From NCBI GenBank assembly GCA_025454395.1, contig JALOOM010000050.1, positions 1 through 59,770 on the forward strand: DNA of 59,770 nucleotides, written 5' to 3'. Shown here piece by piece: positions 16,800 through 25,572 of the stretch. The number at the start of each line of letters is the position of its first letter. The first letter of the stretch is position 1. A model generated the notes under the pieces. The model was not told the DNA's origin and made no database searches. It saw nothing but the letters and a program-made list of their open reading frames with translations. The position numbers and the translations under genes were made by a program. Source of the stretch: Elainella sp. Prado103 (GTDB lineage Bacteria > Cyanobacteriota > Cyanobacteriia > Elainellales > Elainellaceae).

Positions 16800-18044
16800 G
16801 TGCCATGCCCTCCAGAGTCTGGTGCCACTCCTGCTCTGCCACCGGATCGGACGATCCAGCAGGCAATCCAACGGGCGATCGATCCAGCCGGTGAGCGCTC
16901 TGTAGCGGGCGATCGATCCATTGTGGTAAACCTCGCTTTTGTCAGCCCCAAACCCACTGGATTAGCAACCTATGCGATTAACCTGATCCCCCACCTGCCG
17001 TTGTCGGAAATGACCGTCTTGGCCTCTAACCAGCTCACCTGGATACCGGCTGGGCTCAAAACTTATCCGGTACCTGCCAACCTCACCTACGAGCAAGGAA
17101 AATGGGGACATTTGCGCCGCTTACTCTGGACACAGTGGCGACTTCCCCAAATCTGTGCCGAGCTTCAGGCAGACCTCTTATTTGCCCCCGTGCCTGAGTT
17201 GCCGATCGATTGGACGGGCAATGGGCAATCTCCCCCAGCCGTAGTGATGGTGCATGATGTAATTCCCCTCCGATTCCCCAGCCGCACTTCACCCCTCACC
17301 TATTACTTTCGGTACTATGTGCCTTCTGTGTTGCGGCAAGCCCGCCATATTCTCTGTAATTCGATCGCGACGGCTCAAGACATCCAGCAGTTTTATGGCA
17401 TTGCAGCCGCCCAGATCACCCCGATCGCTTTAGGCTATGATGCCAACCATTTTCGTCCGGTTCCTACCTCTGCATCCGATCGCCCCTATGGTTCTGAGCG
17501 TCCTTACTTTATTTATGTCGGGCGACATGATCCCTACAAAAACCTCCAGCGCTTGATTGCCGCCTTTGCCGCCTTGCCTGAGTCAGTTGATTGTGAACTC
17601 TGGATTGGCGGATCGACCGATCCCCGGTTTACCCCACTGCTGCAAACTCAGGTGAACGAATTGGCAGTAGGCGATCGAGTCAAATTTCTCGACTATGTGG
17701 CCTACGCAGATTTGCCGGAGCTGCTGAGGGGAGCCCTGGCTATGGTGTATCCTAGCTTATGGGAAGGATTTGGTTTTCCGGTGCTGGAAGCAATGGCCTG
17801 TGGGGCACCCGTGATCACCTCCCATCTGTCTTCTTTACCCGAAGTGGTGGGCGATGCGGCAATTTTGATCGATCCCTACAATCTGGCAGACCTGACGGCC
17901 GCAATGCAGCAAATCGCCACTGATGCTATCACTCGTACTCAACTCCAGCAAGCAGGTCTGGCGCGATCGAAGCAGTTTAGCTGGCAAAAAACCGGACAAG
18001 CGACTGCGGCCTTATTACAGCAATTTCGATCGCAGGAGATCTGA
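16800..18044 (+). CDS. GT4 family glycosyltransferase
   Basis: The 414-residue protein has the two Rossmann domains of GT-B glycosyltransferases. The N-domain includes [16 protein letters not shown] and [13 protein letters not shown]. The C-domain begins at [18 protein letters not shown] and has the donor-binding motif [17 protein letters not shown], the EX7E motif of retaining GT4 enzymes. It transfers a nucleotide-sugar-derived sugar in the cytosol. It closes the export cluster and probably builds the same glycan. The start is a GTG at 16800 with GGAGA about nine bases upstream; ATG codons at 16795 and 16805 are in other frames. The first 40 residues are not conserved-looking, so the true start could be later. 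Confidence 0.85.
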   Translation: MPCPPESGATPALPPDRTIQQAIQRAIDPAGERSVAGDRSIVVNLAFVSPKPTGLATYAINLIPHLPLSEMTVLASNQLTWIPAGLKTYPVPANLTYEQGKWGHLRRLLWTQWRLPQICAELQADLLFAPVPELPIDWTGNGQSPPAVVMVHDVIPLRFPSRTSPLTYYFRYYVPSVLRQARHILCNSIATAQDIQQFYGIAAAQITPIALGYDANHFRPVPTSASDRPYGSERPYFIYVGRHDPYKNLQRLIAAFAALPESVDCELWIGGSTDPRFTPLLQTQVNELAVGDRVKFLDYVAYADLPELLRGALAMVYPSLWEGFGFPVLEAMACGAPVITSHLSSLPEVVGDAAILIDPYNLADLTAAMQQIATDAITRTQLQQAGLARSKQFSWQKTGQATAALLQQFRSQEI

Positions 18045-18335
18045 GGCATTGCTCTACTTTTGACCATCCCTCAAAAATCCGACTTTGAAGTGACTTTCAC
18101 GATCGAGGTTCGCGATCGAGGTTCACGATCGAGGTTCACGATCGAGGTTCACGATCGAGGTTAATTATTGTTGTCAGTAGACCTGATCACGGTCAGTGGG
18201 CGGTCAGTCCGGTTTAAGATCCGAACAGTGCCTGGATTCAGATGCACGCCTGAGCTTCAATTTATTGAGCTTTAATTGATTTCTGCTTAATGTCTGCAAT
18301 TCCTCGTCTCAACTAGAAGTTGACCACAAAGCGTT
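18045..18335. other. Spacer with a 13-bp array
   Basis: No gene is visible in this 291-base spacer. It carries the CACGATCGAGGTT array and, further on, likely promoter sequence for the next gene, without a convincing -10 and -35 pair. Confidence 0.5.
18098..18162. repeat. Tandem array, 13-bp unit, five copies
   Basis: CACGATCGAGGTT occurs at 18098, 18124, 18137 and 18150, with one CGCGATCGAGGTT copy at 18111. The core GATCGAGGTT is the same ten bases that make the 15-bp array at 6653-6697. Confidence 0.92.
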
Positions 18336-18791
18336 ATGACCCCTGCGGTATCCCTTACCTCTGCGCCTGACCTCAACTCAGAAGATTATGTGCTGTTAGG
18401 CCTGGCCACCTGCTTTATTAAACAAGAAGGGGAAGTCTTTCAAATTAAAGTAGTGGAGCCAATTCCTTCTGCTGCACTTGAAGCCCTGTTGAAAGGCATC
18501 CCTACCTCCTATGAACGAGTGACGGCCACTACAGTGGGAGCAGCTCTTGCAGACTCGCTACCCGCTGATTTTCCGCCCGATGCTCAACTGGGCGAAGATT
18601 TTGCCGTTCGTGCCATTGCGGCAGCTCGCACCTATAAAAGTCGATCGGAAGCCCAAGCCCATATTCCCATCGGCACTACTAAAATGGATTTCAACTACTC
18701 ACTCGATCGCAAGCGGGTGTTGAATTCGGGACGAGTGGTGAAAGCAGAAGATAACGTCAAACAACATGCCTATACCCATCAAGTATTATAA
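18336..18791 (+). CDS. Conserved cyanobacterial protein of unknown function
   Basis: The 151-residue soluble protein has no signal peptide. The stretch YVLLGLATCFIKQEGEVFQI and then VVEPIPSAALEALLKGIPTS looks like a conserved core, and I believe it matches a family seen across cyanobacteria, though I cannot name it. The tail has a KMDFNYSLDRKRVLNSGRVV segment rich in basic residues. The next gene (GST) starts 18 bases after the stop, so the two may be co-transcribed. Confidence 0.7.
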   Translation: MTPAVSLTSAPDLNSEDYVLLGLATCFIKQEGEVFQIKVVEPIPSAALEALLKGIPTSYERVTATTVGAALADSLPADFPPDAQLGEDFAVRAIAAARTYKSRSEAQAHIPIGTTKMDFNYSLDRKRVLNSGRVVKAEDNVKQHAYTHQVL

Positions 18792-18809
18792 AAAGTCAGG
18801 AAGTCAAAT

Positions 18810-19361
18810 ATGCTGAAACTCTATGGAGGAGCACGCAGCCGCGCCTCGATCGTGCAGTGGTATTTAGAAGAGTTGGCAATTCCTTATGAGTTTGTGTTGC
18901 TGGATATGGCAACCGGAGAACATCTCCAGCCAGAATTTTTGGCGATCAATCCAATCGGCAAAGTGCCAGCGCTGGTGGATGGCGATCTGAAGCTGTGGGA
19001 ATCGGGGGCAATTCTCCTCTACTTGGCAGAGAAGTACGATCAACCTGTGTCGATCGAGCAACGAGCCGAATATGCTCAGTGGGTATTGTTTGCCAATGCT
19101 ACCTTGGGGCCAGGCATTTTTATTGAAGCCAGCCGCGAAAAGGAAATGCCACGCCTGTTCAAACCGTTGAACGATCGGCTATCGAATCATCTTTACCTGC
19201 TGAGCGACACCTTCACGGTGGCAGATGTGGCAGTGGGTTCCATGCTAGCTTACATGCCGCTGATGCTAAAAATTGATTTTGCAGGCTATCCAGCCATTCA
19301 GGCTTATTTGCAGCGAATTACCGAACGGGAGGGATTCCGGAACTCGATTGGGAAGCGATAA
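18810..19361 (+). CDS. Glutathione S-transferase family protein
   Basis: The 183-residue protein has a thioredoxin-like N-terminal domain (MLKLYGGARSRASIVQWYLE), with a Ser/Arg pair at the catalytic position. The cis-proline motif is in NPIGKVPALVDGDLKLWESG, where E and S bind the glutathione gamma-glutamyl group. The all-helical C-domain includes FTVADVAVGSML, with the N-capping box Asp. It is shorter than typical 200-220-residue GSTs. It would conjugate or reduce electrophiles in the cytosol. An AGGAAGTC ribosome-like site precedes the ATG. Confidence 0.88.
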   Translation: MLKLYGGARSRASIVQWYLEELAIPYEFVLLDMATGEHLQPEFLAINPIGKVPALVDGDLKLWESGAILLYLAEKYDQPVSIEQRAEYAQWVLFANATLGPGIFIEASREKEMPRLFKPLNDRLSNHLYLLSDTFTVADVAVGSMLAYMPLMLKIDFAGYPAIQAYLQRITEREGFRNSIGKR

Positions 19362-19423
19362 CTCGCCAAGCGATCCCTGTATCGAGCAATTGGGATGATT
19401 GAATTAACCGAAGCAATAATCTA

Positions 19424-19461
19424 ATTCAACAAAAAGAAGGACATTCAACAAAAAGAAGGAC
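19424..19461. repeat. Direct duplication of 19 bp
   Basis: ATTCAACAAAAAGAAGGAC occurs twice head to tail. The second copy enters the left arm of the terminator that follows. Confidence 0.9.
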
Positions 19462-19479
19462 GCATCTGCGCCCTTTTTT
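19456..19479. terminator. Intrinsic terminator shared by GST and psbK
   Basis: AAGGACGCA and TGCGCCCTT form a stem with one mismatch around a very small loop, followed by a run of T. On the other strand an A-rich side gives a T-run as well, so it can stop transcription from both the GST gene and the convergent psbK gene. Confidence 0.75.
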
Positions 19480-19540
19480 AATCTTTCTAGGGATTTTGCC
19501 ACCCGTCAACAACTGAAAATGACGAATCTGAAAGAACGAG

Positions 19541-19675
19541 TTATCTAAAACCAACTGAGGCTTGCCAAACAAACGCCAGCAGCAAGAAAAACACAGGAAT
19601 TACCGGCAGGACATCAACCAGGGGGTCAAAAATTGCGTAGGCTTCGGGTAATTTTGCCAGCAGCGCCAGTTCCAT
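19541..19675 (-). CDS. psbK: Photosystem II reaction centre protein K
   Basis: The 44-residue precursor [20 protein letters not shown] ends with the conserved [17 protein letters not shown]. PsbK is a single-helix photosystem II subunit near CP43 and cytochrome b559; the first residues before KLPEAY are removed during maturation. The ATG at 19675 has GGAGAGG about 8 bases upstream; the frame is open further upstream, but that part is not family sequence. The single membrane helix is at about 22-40. Confidence 0.95.
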   Translation of the reverse strand: MELALLAKLPEAYAIFDPLVDVLPVIPVFFLLLAFVWQASVGFR

Positions 19676-19842
19676 GAATCTGTCTACCTCTCCAACACGA
19701 GTTTCATAATTGTCATGCATTTTAACATGATCGGTTGCCAATTTCTTAGCTTTCATCCCCCAAGACACAGCCAGATCGATCGCAGGCTCCAGAACTCGCC
19801 AACGCTATTTTTGATCGTCGGGTTTCTTTGGGGCTTCAGGTC

Positions 19843-20427
19843 TTACTGAGCCAGTAAAAATCCGGCTCCTGGTTTACGGAGGATATAACGAGCGGTATTC
19901 TCAGCCGGGGTACGATACAAAATCAACCCGTTGCGGTTCGGCAACAAATAAAAATAGTAGACTGCTTGGGAGACTGCCAACTGCTGCTCACGGGGAATGC
20001 CAGCGTTCTCAGGAAAGTAGCCTGCTCGGTTGACTACAGTATATCCAGATAAAATATTGGCAGCGAGATCATAAATGTAAGCATAATCTCCTTCAAAGTA
20101 AGGATCGGTTTCTAGATCGGCTAACACGCCAGTTGAAAGCGTCGCTTCTGCTTGTTGTTCCCACTCTGCAAAGCGGGCTGCGGGCAATACTCCCGATCGA
20201 ATTTCTGACTGAGCGTTTCCGGCTTCCCCCAAACTGAGCAAACTCATCGTAATACTGGCAACCATGCTAGCAACAATGACGATACTGGATCCTCGCTTGA
20301 CGACTTCCTGACGCAGTCGGTTCAGATCGATCGTCGCTCTAGATGGCATTCGCCTAAACTGGATCCTGGACTGGATCCTGAACTGGGAACCCCAACTCTG
20401 AATCAAATTCGCTCGAACAGATTTCAT
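19843..20427 (-). CDS. Hypothetical exported or membrane-anchored protein
   Basis: The 194-residue product has a basic N-terminus, then a hydrophobic segment (about 47-68, SIVIVASMVASITMSLLSLG) that could be a signal anchor or a cleavable signal ending GNAQS. The rest is mixed alpha/beta, with ETDPYFEGDYAYIYDLAANI and a C-terminal FLLAQ. The ATG has a strong AAGGAG ribosome site 8 bases upstream, which argues for this long start. A 12-bp repeat in the N-terminal part encodes RIQSRIQFR. I do not recognise a family. Confidence 0.6.
   Translation of the reverse strand: MKSVRANLIQSWGSQFRIQSRIQFRRMPSRATIDLNRLRQEVVKRGSSIVIVASMVASITMSLLSLGEAGNAQSEIRSGVLPAARFAEWEQQAEATLSTGVLADLETDPYFEGDYAYIYDLAANILSGYTVVNRAGYFPENAGIPREQQLAVSQAVYYFYLLPNRNGLILYRTPAENTARYILRKPGAGFLLAQ
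20358..20393. repeat. 12-bp in-frame repeat, three copies
   Basis: ACTGGATCCTGG, ACTGGATCCTGA and ACTGGGAACCCC lie head to tail inside the start region of the preceding gene, keeping the frame. Confidence 0.75.
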
Positions 20428-20606
20428 GAATAGAACTCCTTCAAGGTCGTGCTAGCGATTTTACTGCCTGTGTTCACGACAGCCTGTGATCAAGTGCCCA
20501 TTGGTACCAACTGCATTCAACTGTGATTTAACTGCTGAAATGTCGGGCACAGCATGTTTTGCCTGCCCAGCGTCTTGAATGTTGCAAGCTTGTTGAATTT
20601 TCATTT

Positions 20607-21116
20607 CTAGGTTGATTCAGATGCAGGCAGTAGATAGATGGCACCGGAAATTAAGGTTAATGCCACAGAGATCCAAAACACAATCATGCTAATTCCCTGC
20701 AACTCGGCCAAGGGAGCCATCAGTAGGGCGATCGCCGTAATTTGCGAAACGGTTTTCAGCTTACCCCACAGGTTTGCCCCAGAAATTTTGGGTTGATTGA
20801 CGCGCCATCCAGCAATTGCCAGCTCTCTGGCCAAAATTAAAAACACTCCCCAAGCCGGAATCTGACCTAACTCGATCAACACCAGTAGGGGTGCCAAAAC
20901 CAGTAACTTATCGACCAGGGGATCCAGAAATTTGCCTAAGTCAGTGATTTGGTTGAGTTTACGCGCTAAGTAGCCATCTAACCAGTCTGTTCCTGCCGCA
21001 ACTAAAAAGACAGCCACCGCCGCCCATTGCAGTGAGATCGCAGGCTGATAAAGCAGAACCAGCACGATCGGCACACCCAGCAGACGAGAAACGGTGATCC
21101 AGGTTGGTAAATTCAT
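20607..21116 (-). CDS. pgsA: CDP-diacylglycerol--glycerol-3-phosphate 3-phosphatidyltransferase
   Basis: The 169-residue membrane enzyme makes phosphatidylglycerol phosphate from CDP-diacylglycerol and glycerol 3-phosphate, the committed step to phosphatidylglycerol, an essential thylakoid lipid. The CDP-alcohol phosphotransferase motif is complete: DWLDGYLAR then GKFLDPLVD, with the four metal-binding aspartates. The opening NLPTWITVSRLLGVPIVLVL and several hydrophobic helices agree with the family. The start region has been duplicated as a 14-bp repeat, so a second ATG lies 14 bases upstream in another frame (separate entry). Confidence 0.92.
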   Translation of the reverse strand: MNLPTWITVSRLLGVPIVLVLLYQPAISLQWAAVAVFLVAAGTDWLDGYLARKLNQITDLGKFLDPLVDKLLVLAPLLVLIELGQIPAWGVFLILARELAIAGWRVNQPKISGANLWGKLKTVSQITAIALLMAPLAELQGISMIVFWISVALTLISGAIYLLPASEST

Positions 21117-21131
21117 ATTGGTAAATTCATA
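21104..21131. repeat. 14-bp duplication of the pgsA start, creating a mini reading frame
   Basis: TTGGTAAATTCATA occurs twice. The copy at 21104-21117 holds the pgsA ATG (21116-21114, minus strand). The upstream copy gives another ATG at 21130-21128 that reads MNLPI and then TGA at 21115-21113, so the mini frame ends in an ATGA overlap with the true start. Confidence 0.92.
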
Positions 21132-21447
21132 TTAGTGGAGAAAAAACAGGTTCTAGAAGTCGTCTTTCGACTTGATTATCCGAAGCATCCCTCCCGGCAT
21201 ATTATCCCAATTATGTTTAGGTGTACTCTTGATATTGGATTATTTTGTCTATGTCAGCTCTCGCCGGATTGGCTGGGCTATACACAATGATCAAGGCTGC
21301 TGAGTTTGGATTGACCGATCGGTCTATACCTGAGTGCAGAGATCATCCCAATTGGAGGGGCAGTAGGTTCTCTCTTGCGATCGATGTCCAGAAACGCAGA
21401 ACTCGGTTGAATGATATCAGCACATCAATAACGGAGACTCAAGGGTA

Positions 21448-21987
21448 ATGCGTAAGTTGAACATTGGCTTAAGCGAAGAGCAGCGCCAAGGCGTGGTTAA
21501 CCTTTTGAATCAGGATTTGGCAGATGCTTACCTACTCCTGATCAAAACTAAAAAATATCATTGGGATGTTGTTGGCCCACAGTTTCGATCGCTTCATGAA
21601 CTTTGGGAAGAACAATATCAGGCACTCACAGCGAATATTGATAGCTTGGCAGAACGGGTACGTACTTTGGGCGGGTATCCAGTTGGCACCGCGAAAGGAT
21701 TTCTGCAAATGGCATCAGTTAAAGAGGATGCTGGCAAAGTGCCTACTGCAACCGAGATGGTTGCCAATCTAGTGGATGATCACGAACAAATTATTCGTAA
21801 CTTGCGTGAGCATGTCGATCAGTGCAGCGATGAGTTTCATGATGAAGGCACGGCTGATTTCTTAACTGGATTAATGGAGCAGCATGAAGAAATGGCCTGG
21901 ATGTTGCGCTCCTTCATTGAAGGCGAGAACTTGACCAGCGATGGCTCTAAGGACAATCGAGCCATTAAGTCTCCTGTGGGCGTTTAG
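21448..21987 (+). CDS. dps: Dps family ferritin-like DNA-protection protein
   Basis: The 179-residue protein is a four-helix-bundle miniferritin. The inter-subunit ferroxidase ligands are in KKYHWDVVGPQFRSLHELWE and in the ALTANIDSLAERVR segment. Twelve subunits would form a hollow sphere that oxidises Fe(II) with hydrogen peroxide and stores iron, protecting DNA in stress. The middle part FLTGLMEQHEEMAWMLRSF is the usual fourth helix. The ATG has GGAG about ten bases upstream. A short frame ending on the same ATG (from 21245) does not look real. Confidence 0.92.
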   Translation: MRKLNIGLSEEQRQGVVNLLNQDLADAYLLLIKTKKYHWDVVGPQFRSLHELWEEQYQALTANIDSLAERVRTLGGYPVGTAKGFLQMASVKEDAGKVPTATEMVANLVDDHEQIIRNLREHVDQCSDEFHDEGTADFLTGLMEQHEEMAWMLRSFIEGENLTSDGSKDNRAIKSPVGV

Positions 21988-22377
21988 CGCTTGAAGCCAT
22001 CTTAGGGCTCACACGCCACTCTTTTCGTCAGATCACCTTCTCAAATACTAGACCACTTTGGCTTCTGGGTGATAGCTCAGGAGCTTTTATCCATGCAATC
22101 TCTGTTGCTGCTTCATCCTCTTGGGCTGGGGCTCTTGGGCTGGCTCTTGGGCTTTGCTATCTGCCGAATTGGGCTATCTGCCCCATTTTGCCCGGTATGG
22201 AGAAAAGGAGCAGGTTTGCCAATATTTAGCCCCTCGATCGCCCATGACCGTGGGGATCCGGGGGCTAAACATAGCAGTCGGTTCGACTTATAAGTTCCAC
22301 AAGTTCCAACACTCTGAGAGAAACACTCTGAGAGAAACACTCTGAGAGAAACACCCTGAGACAATCAAAATGTTTGC
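21988..22377. other. Spacer between dps and serA, with a short array
   Basis: The 390-base spacer separates two convergent genes. A plus-strand frame from about 22069 encodes a Leu/Gly-rich hydrophobic start but then degenerates, and a second frame overlaps it. Neither is convincing. The last 60 bases are a 14-bp array. No terminator with a T-run is obvious. Confidence 0.4.
22311..22366. repeat. Tandem array, 14-bp unit, four copies
   Basis: ACTCTGAGAGAAAC occurs three times exactly (22311-22352), followed by the variant ACCCTGAGACAATC. It ends 12 bases before the serA stop codon. Confidence 0.92.
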
Positions 22378-23973
22378 TTAGAGGTTTTCACTTAGAGTGA
22401 CCGTATAGGCATCCCGAATGCCGGGTACCTTGGTGATTTCGGTAAGAATGCCATCAGGCAGGGGATCATCAATGCTCAAAACCATCACCGCATCGCCCCG
22501 CACAATCTTGCGGCCGACTTGCATACTGGCGATGTTGACATTAAAGCTCCCCAACAACGATCCAATCTTACCGATGATCCCTGGCATATCCCGGTGGACG
22601 GTGAACAGCATGTAGTGGCTGGGTGGCACGTTGATCGGAAAATTATCAACGCTGGTGATGCGGATTTCTGCATCGCCCAAAATGGCCCCGCTCACAGAAT
22701 GCTCACCCAACGCGCCTTGAGCTGTGAGATGCAGCGATCCTGCATAGTCTCGCACTGAAGCATCCCGGGTTTCTACCACTCGAATCCCCCGCTCTTTTGC
22801 TTCAATGTTGGCATTGACATAATTGACTCGTTCTTGCAAAGCATGGGAGAGCATCCCCTTTAGAGCAGCCACAACAACAGGCTGACTTTCATTGCTGGCA
22901 AGCTCACCTTGAAGACGCACATTGAGGGCATCGATCCGCCCCCCTGCTAACTGGCTGACCAGATTGCCCAACATTTCTGCCAGTTGGAGATACGGGCGCA
23001 GTTTTTCCATCAAATCTGGGCGCAATCCCGGAATGTTGACTGCCGATCGGGCTGGCAGATCCAACAACACATCCCGAATTTGCTCCGCCACATCGATCGC
23101 CACATTCACCTGAGCTTCTTCCGTCGAGGCTCCTAAATGAGGAGTCAGAATCACATTCTTACCCAGGGATCGCAAGGGCGACTCAGCTTCTAGAGGTTCA
23201 TTTTCGTAAACATCCAGTGCGGCTCCAGCAATCTGACCATTTTGAACTGCTTGCACTAGCGCTGCCTCATCAATGATCCCGCCCCGGGCACAGTTGATAA
23301 TCCGCGCCGTGGGTTTCATTTTACTGATTGCTTCTGCATTGATCAAATGCTGTGTTTCTGGCGTTTTAGGCAGATGCAGCGTGATATAGTCTGACTCGCG
23401 GAACAGGAAGTCTAGCTCCACCAATTGGCAACCTAACTGCTCTGCCCGTTCAGTGGTCAGAAAGGGATCGTAGGCCAGCAACCGCATGTTCATCGCTCTG
23501 GCAATGCCTGCCACATGGGCCCCAATTTTGCCCAGCCCCACAATTCCCAATGTTTTCTTGTAGACCTCAACCCCCGTAAAGCTCTTGCGATCCCACTTGC
23601 CACTTTTCGTAGACTGGTTGGCATCCGGGATATAACGAGAGAGGGCAAACATCATAGCAACTGCATGTTCTGCCGCCGCCACTGTATTGCCTTCTGGAGA
23701 GTTGACGACTAAGATACCTCGCCGCGTTGCCGCAGGCACATCGACATTATCGACACCGACACCGGCCCGCCCAATAATTTTGAGCTGTTTTCCCGCATCA
23801 ATTACCGCTTGCGTCACACGAGTGCCCGATCGAATCATCAGTGCATCGTAGTCTGGAATAACCTGCACCAATTCCTCTGGTGATAGATTGGTCTTCACAT
23901 CCACTTGCGCGACTTGGGAAAGGATATCGATTCCAACTTGGTCAATCGGATCAGAAACAAGAACCTTAGGCAT
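22378..23973 (-). CDS. serA: D-3-phosphoglycerate dehydrogenase
   Basis: The 531-residue enzyme oxidises 3-phosphoglycerate to 3-phosphohydroxypyruvate, the first step of serine synthesis from the Calvin cycle product. The NAD fold has [13 protein letters not shown], and the catalytic triad lies in [10 protein letters not shown] (Arg), DVYENEPLE (Glu) and LTPHLGAST (His). It is the long form, with an intervening allosteric substrate-binding domain from about 320 and a C-terminal ACT domain ([20 protein letters not shown]), which usually senses serine. The ATG at 23973 matches the family start MPKVLVSDP; a TTG four codons earlier is unlikely. It has no strong ribosome site. Confidence 0.95.
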   Translation of the reverse strand: MPKVLVSDPIDQVGIDILSQVAQVDVKTNLSPEELVQVIPDYDALMIRSGTRVTQAVIDAGKQLKIIGRAGVGVDNVDVPAATRRGILVVNSPEGNTVAAAEHAVAMMFALSRYIPDANQSTKSGKWDRKSFTGVEVYKKTLGIVGLGKIGAHVAGIARAMNMRLLAYDPFLTTERAEQLGCQLVELDFLFRESDYITLHLPKTPETQHLINAEAISKMKPTARIINCARGGIIDEAALVQAVQNGQIAGAALDVYENEPLEAESPLRSLGKNVILTPHLGASTEEAQVNVAIDVAEQIRDVLLDLPARSAVNIPGLRPDLMEKLRPYLQLAEMLGNLVSQLAGGRIDALNVRLQGELASNESQPVVVAALKGMLSHALQERVNYVNANIEAKERGIRVVETRDASVRDYAGSLHLTAQGALGEHSVSGAILGDAEIRITSVDNFPINVPPSHYMLFTVHRDMPGIIGKIGSLLGSFNVNIASMQVGRKIVRGDAVMVLSIDDPLPDGILTEITKVPGIRDAYTVTLSENL

Positions 23974-24309
23974 GGGAGTCAGCAAAGAGATGAGTGTTAA
24001 AGTTTAAGGCTTTCTGCTTTCTAGGAGTTCGTCGATGACCGGCTTTTCTCCAGTCTGCCATTCTACTGCAAAGCCGAGACTGCACTATTAAATCAAGGCA
24101 AACTTTTCCGGTTTTGCCAGCATTGAGGTGTACTTAAAGTCGGATTGGGTAACCATTGGTTGGATCCCAATTTGGATCCTAATTTGGACACTAATTCAGA
24201 TCCCTGGCTGATCCGGTTATTGTGGAATCTAGTAATATTTGCCAAGAACATTGATTAGCCAGTATTCTGCTTAAGGCTATCTTCTGGTGTGAGCTGTTTT
24301 GGAAAGAGT
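23974..24309. other. Divergent spacer between serA and the TolC-like gene
   Basis: The 336-base spacer should hold promoters for both genes. A four-copy 12-bp array (24160-24207) lies in its middle. I see no firm -10 or -35 pair. Confidence 0.45.
24160..24207. repeat. Tandem array, 12-bp unit, four copies
   Basis: TTGGATCCCAAT, TTGGATCCTAAT, TTGGACACTAAT and TCAGATCCCTGG lie head to tail, becoming more divergent to the right. Confidence 0.75.
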
Positions 24310-25572
24310 ATGCAATCCCCTACCCCCCTGGCCCTCCGTGTTGGCATGACTGTTATTGCGATCGTGGCGTTTGGCAGCACTCCCGTGATCGCTGAACCAG
24401 GATTACGACAGCCTGCTTCCGGAAGCAGTGAATCCCCTCCAAACGAATCAACCCCATCCCCAGCCGATTCAAGCGTGGTGCAACAGTCGGTGGCACAACA
24501 ACAACAGTCGGTGACGCAACAGTCGGTGACGCAACAGTCGGTGGCGCAACAGTCGGTGGCGCAACAGTCGATCGATCAACGCCTCGATCGACTTCAGACG
24601 GGGATCAATCTTCGCCAGCAACTCAATCAGTCTCGGTTCCGTCATGCTGATCGATCGATCGGTATTGGTGCTGACTCCCTCCAACTCCAGCAGGAACTTC
24701 AGCAACAGTTGCAGTTGCAAGATGACCAGCAGCTTCGCCGCAATGTGAGCACTTCTCCATCGCGTAGCCTGGATCTGCTGCAATTTGAGCAGCGCGTCCG
24801 CCAGCAAATTCGGCAACAGCCTGATGATCCCCAGTCACGGATGACCCTGGCTCAAGCCAATCCGGTCAATACAGCAGACTCAGATAAAGTTCCAGCCATA
24901 ACGGAGGCGGCTCAACCTGCTGCGATCACTCCATCTTCCGAACCAATTCCATCGCCTCAGCCCGCTCCATCGCCTGAAACCCCAGACACTGAGGCCGCTT
25001 CTGCAGCTCCATCGCCTACAACAACCTCCAGTGCAACCGCCTCTGGCGCAGCAGCCTCGATCGAAACACCGTCTACTCCCCAGGCAGAAGCCACCGATCC
25101 TACTAATCAGACGAGCAATCAACCTGCTAATCCTGCCAATCAGCCTGGTACTTCAGAGCAGCCGAACCCTGTCGCGGAAGATCTTTCCGAGCCAGCACCA
25201 GACCTAAAAGATCAGGCGACTGTTGCGGAAGCAATGGCTAATGAGGGCAGCCCAACTGAGGTGACTGCTGAGGAGAGGAAGGCAGAAGCAGCACTAGAAG
25301 CAGCAGAACTTCCAGGGGCAGTTAGCCCAGAGGCAGTTAACCCAGAGGCAGTTAACCCAGAGACAGTTAACCCAGAGACAGTTAACCCAGAGACAGTTAG
25401 CCCAGAGACAGTTAACCCAGAGACAGTTAGCCCAGAGACAGTTAACCCAGAGACAGAAGCTCCAGGAGCTGAGAATGCTGAAGTTGAGGTTTCAGAGACC
25501 ACCGCTGCTGAATCGCCAGAAGCTGAGTCCTCAGAAGCGGTAGAAAAAAGATCAGCCCTCAGAAGAGGATGA
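24310..25572 (+). CDS. N-terminal part of a TolC-like protein, cut short by a one-base shift
   Basis: The 420-residue frame starts with a signal peptide (ALRVGMTVIAIVAFGSTPVI, cut near AEPG). It continues with a low-complexity region: QQSVT/A repeats (55-90), Gln/Leu-rich helices, then a Pro/Ala/Thr/Glu-rich stretch and TVNPE pentapeptide repeats (about 337-382). It ends ESSEAVEKRSALRRG and stops at 25572. The TolC domain lies in the next frame, which is open and plainly coding from 25544 on (KKDQPSEEDEEAAE). The two frames meet at GAAAAAAG (25543-25550): with five A instead of six, one continuous protein of about 905 residues would result. Long disordered N-termini before the TolC domain are common in cyanobacteria. 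ATG at 24310 is preceded by GGAAAG. Confidence 0.75.
   Translation: MQSPTPLALRVGMTVIAIVAFGSTPVIAEPGLRQPASGSSESPPNESTPSPADSSVVQQSVAQQQQSVTQQSVTQQSVAQQSVAQQSIDQRLDRLQTGINLRQQLNQSRFRHADRSIGIGADSLQLQQELQQQLQLQDDQQLRRNVSTSPSRSLDLLQFEQRVRQQIRQQPDDPQSRMTLAQANPVNTADSDKVPAITEAAQPAAITPSSEPIPSPQPAPSPETPDTEAASAAPSPTTTSSATASGAAASIETPSTPQAEATDPTNQTSNQPANPANQPGTSEQPNPVAEDLSEPAPDLKDQATVAEAMANEGSPTEVTAEERKAEAALEAAELPGAVSPEAVNPEAVNPETVNPETVNPETVSPETVNPETVSPETVNPETEAPGAENAEVEVSETTAAESPEAESSEAVEKRSALRRG
24475..24573. repeat. 15-bp in-frame array encoding QQSVT/A
   Basis: CAACAGTCGGTGACG and CAACAGTCGGTGGCG units repeat about five to six times, with one interrupted copy. They give a Gln-rich pentapeptide repeat just after the signal peptide of the TolC-like protein. 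Confidence 0.9.
25318..25458. repeat. 15-bp in-frame array encoding (A/T)V(N/S)PE
   Basis: About nine units of the type GCAGTTAACCCAGAG or ACAGTTAACCCAGAG follow one another, with N to S variants. They encode an acidic, Pro-containing spacer ahead of the frameshift site. Confidence 0.93.

Noticed and set aside
21245-21448. 67-codon frame ending on the dps start codon
   Set aside because: No ribosome site, no family resemblance and unusual composition; the ATGA-like overlap is probably chance.
22230-22300. tRNA- or tmRNA-like GTTCGACTT segment
   Set aside because: No acceptor stem or matching arms around it; I found no tRNA in any spacer.
22069-22364. Overlapping short frames in the dps-serA spacer, one with a hydrophobic Leu/Gly-rich start
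   Set aside because: Three frames overlap there, none with conserved-looking sequence beyond the Leu/Gly repeats, and none has a convincing start.
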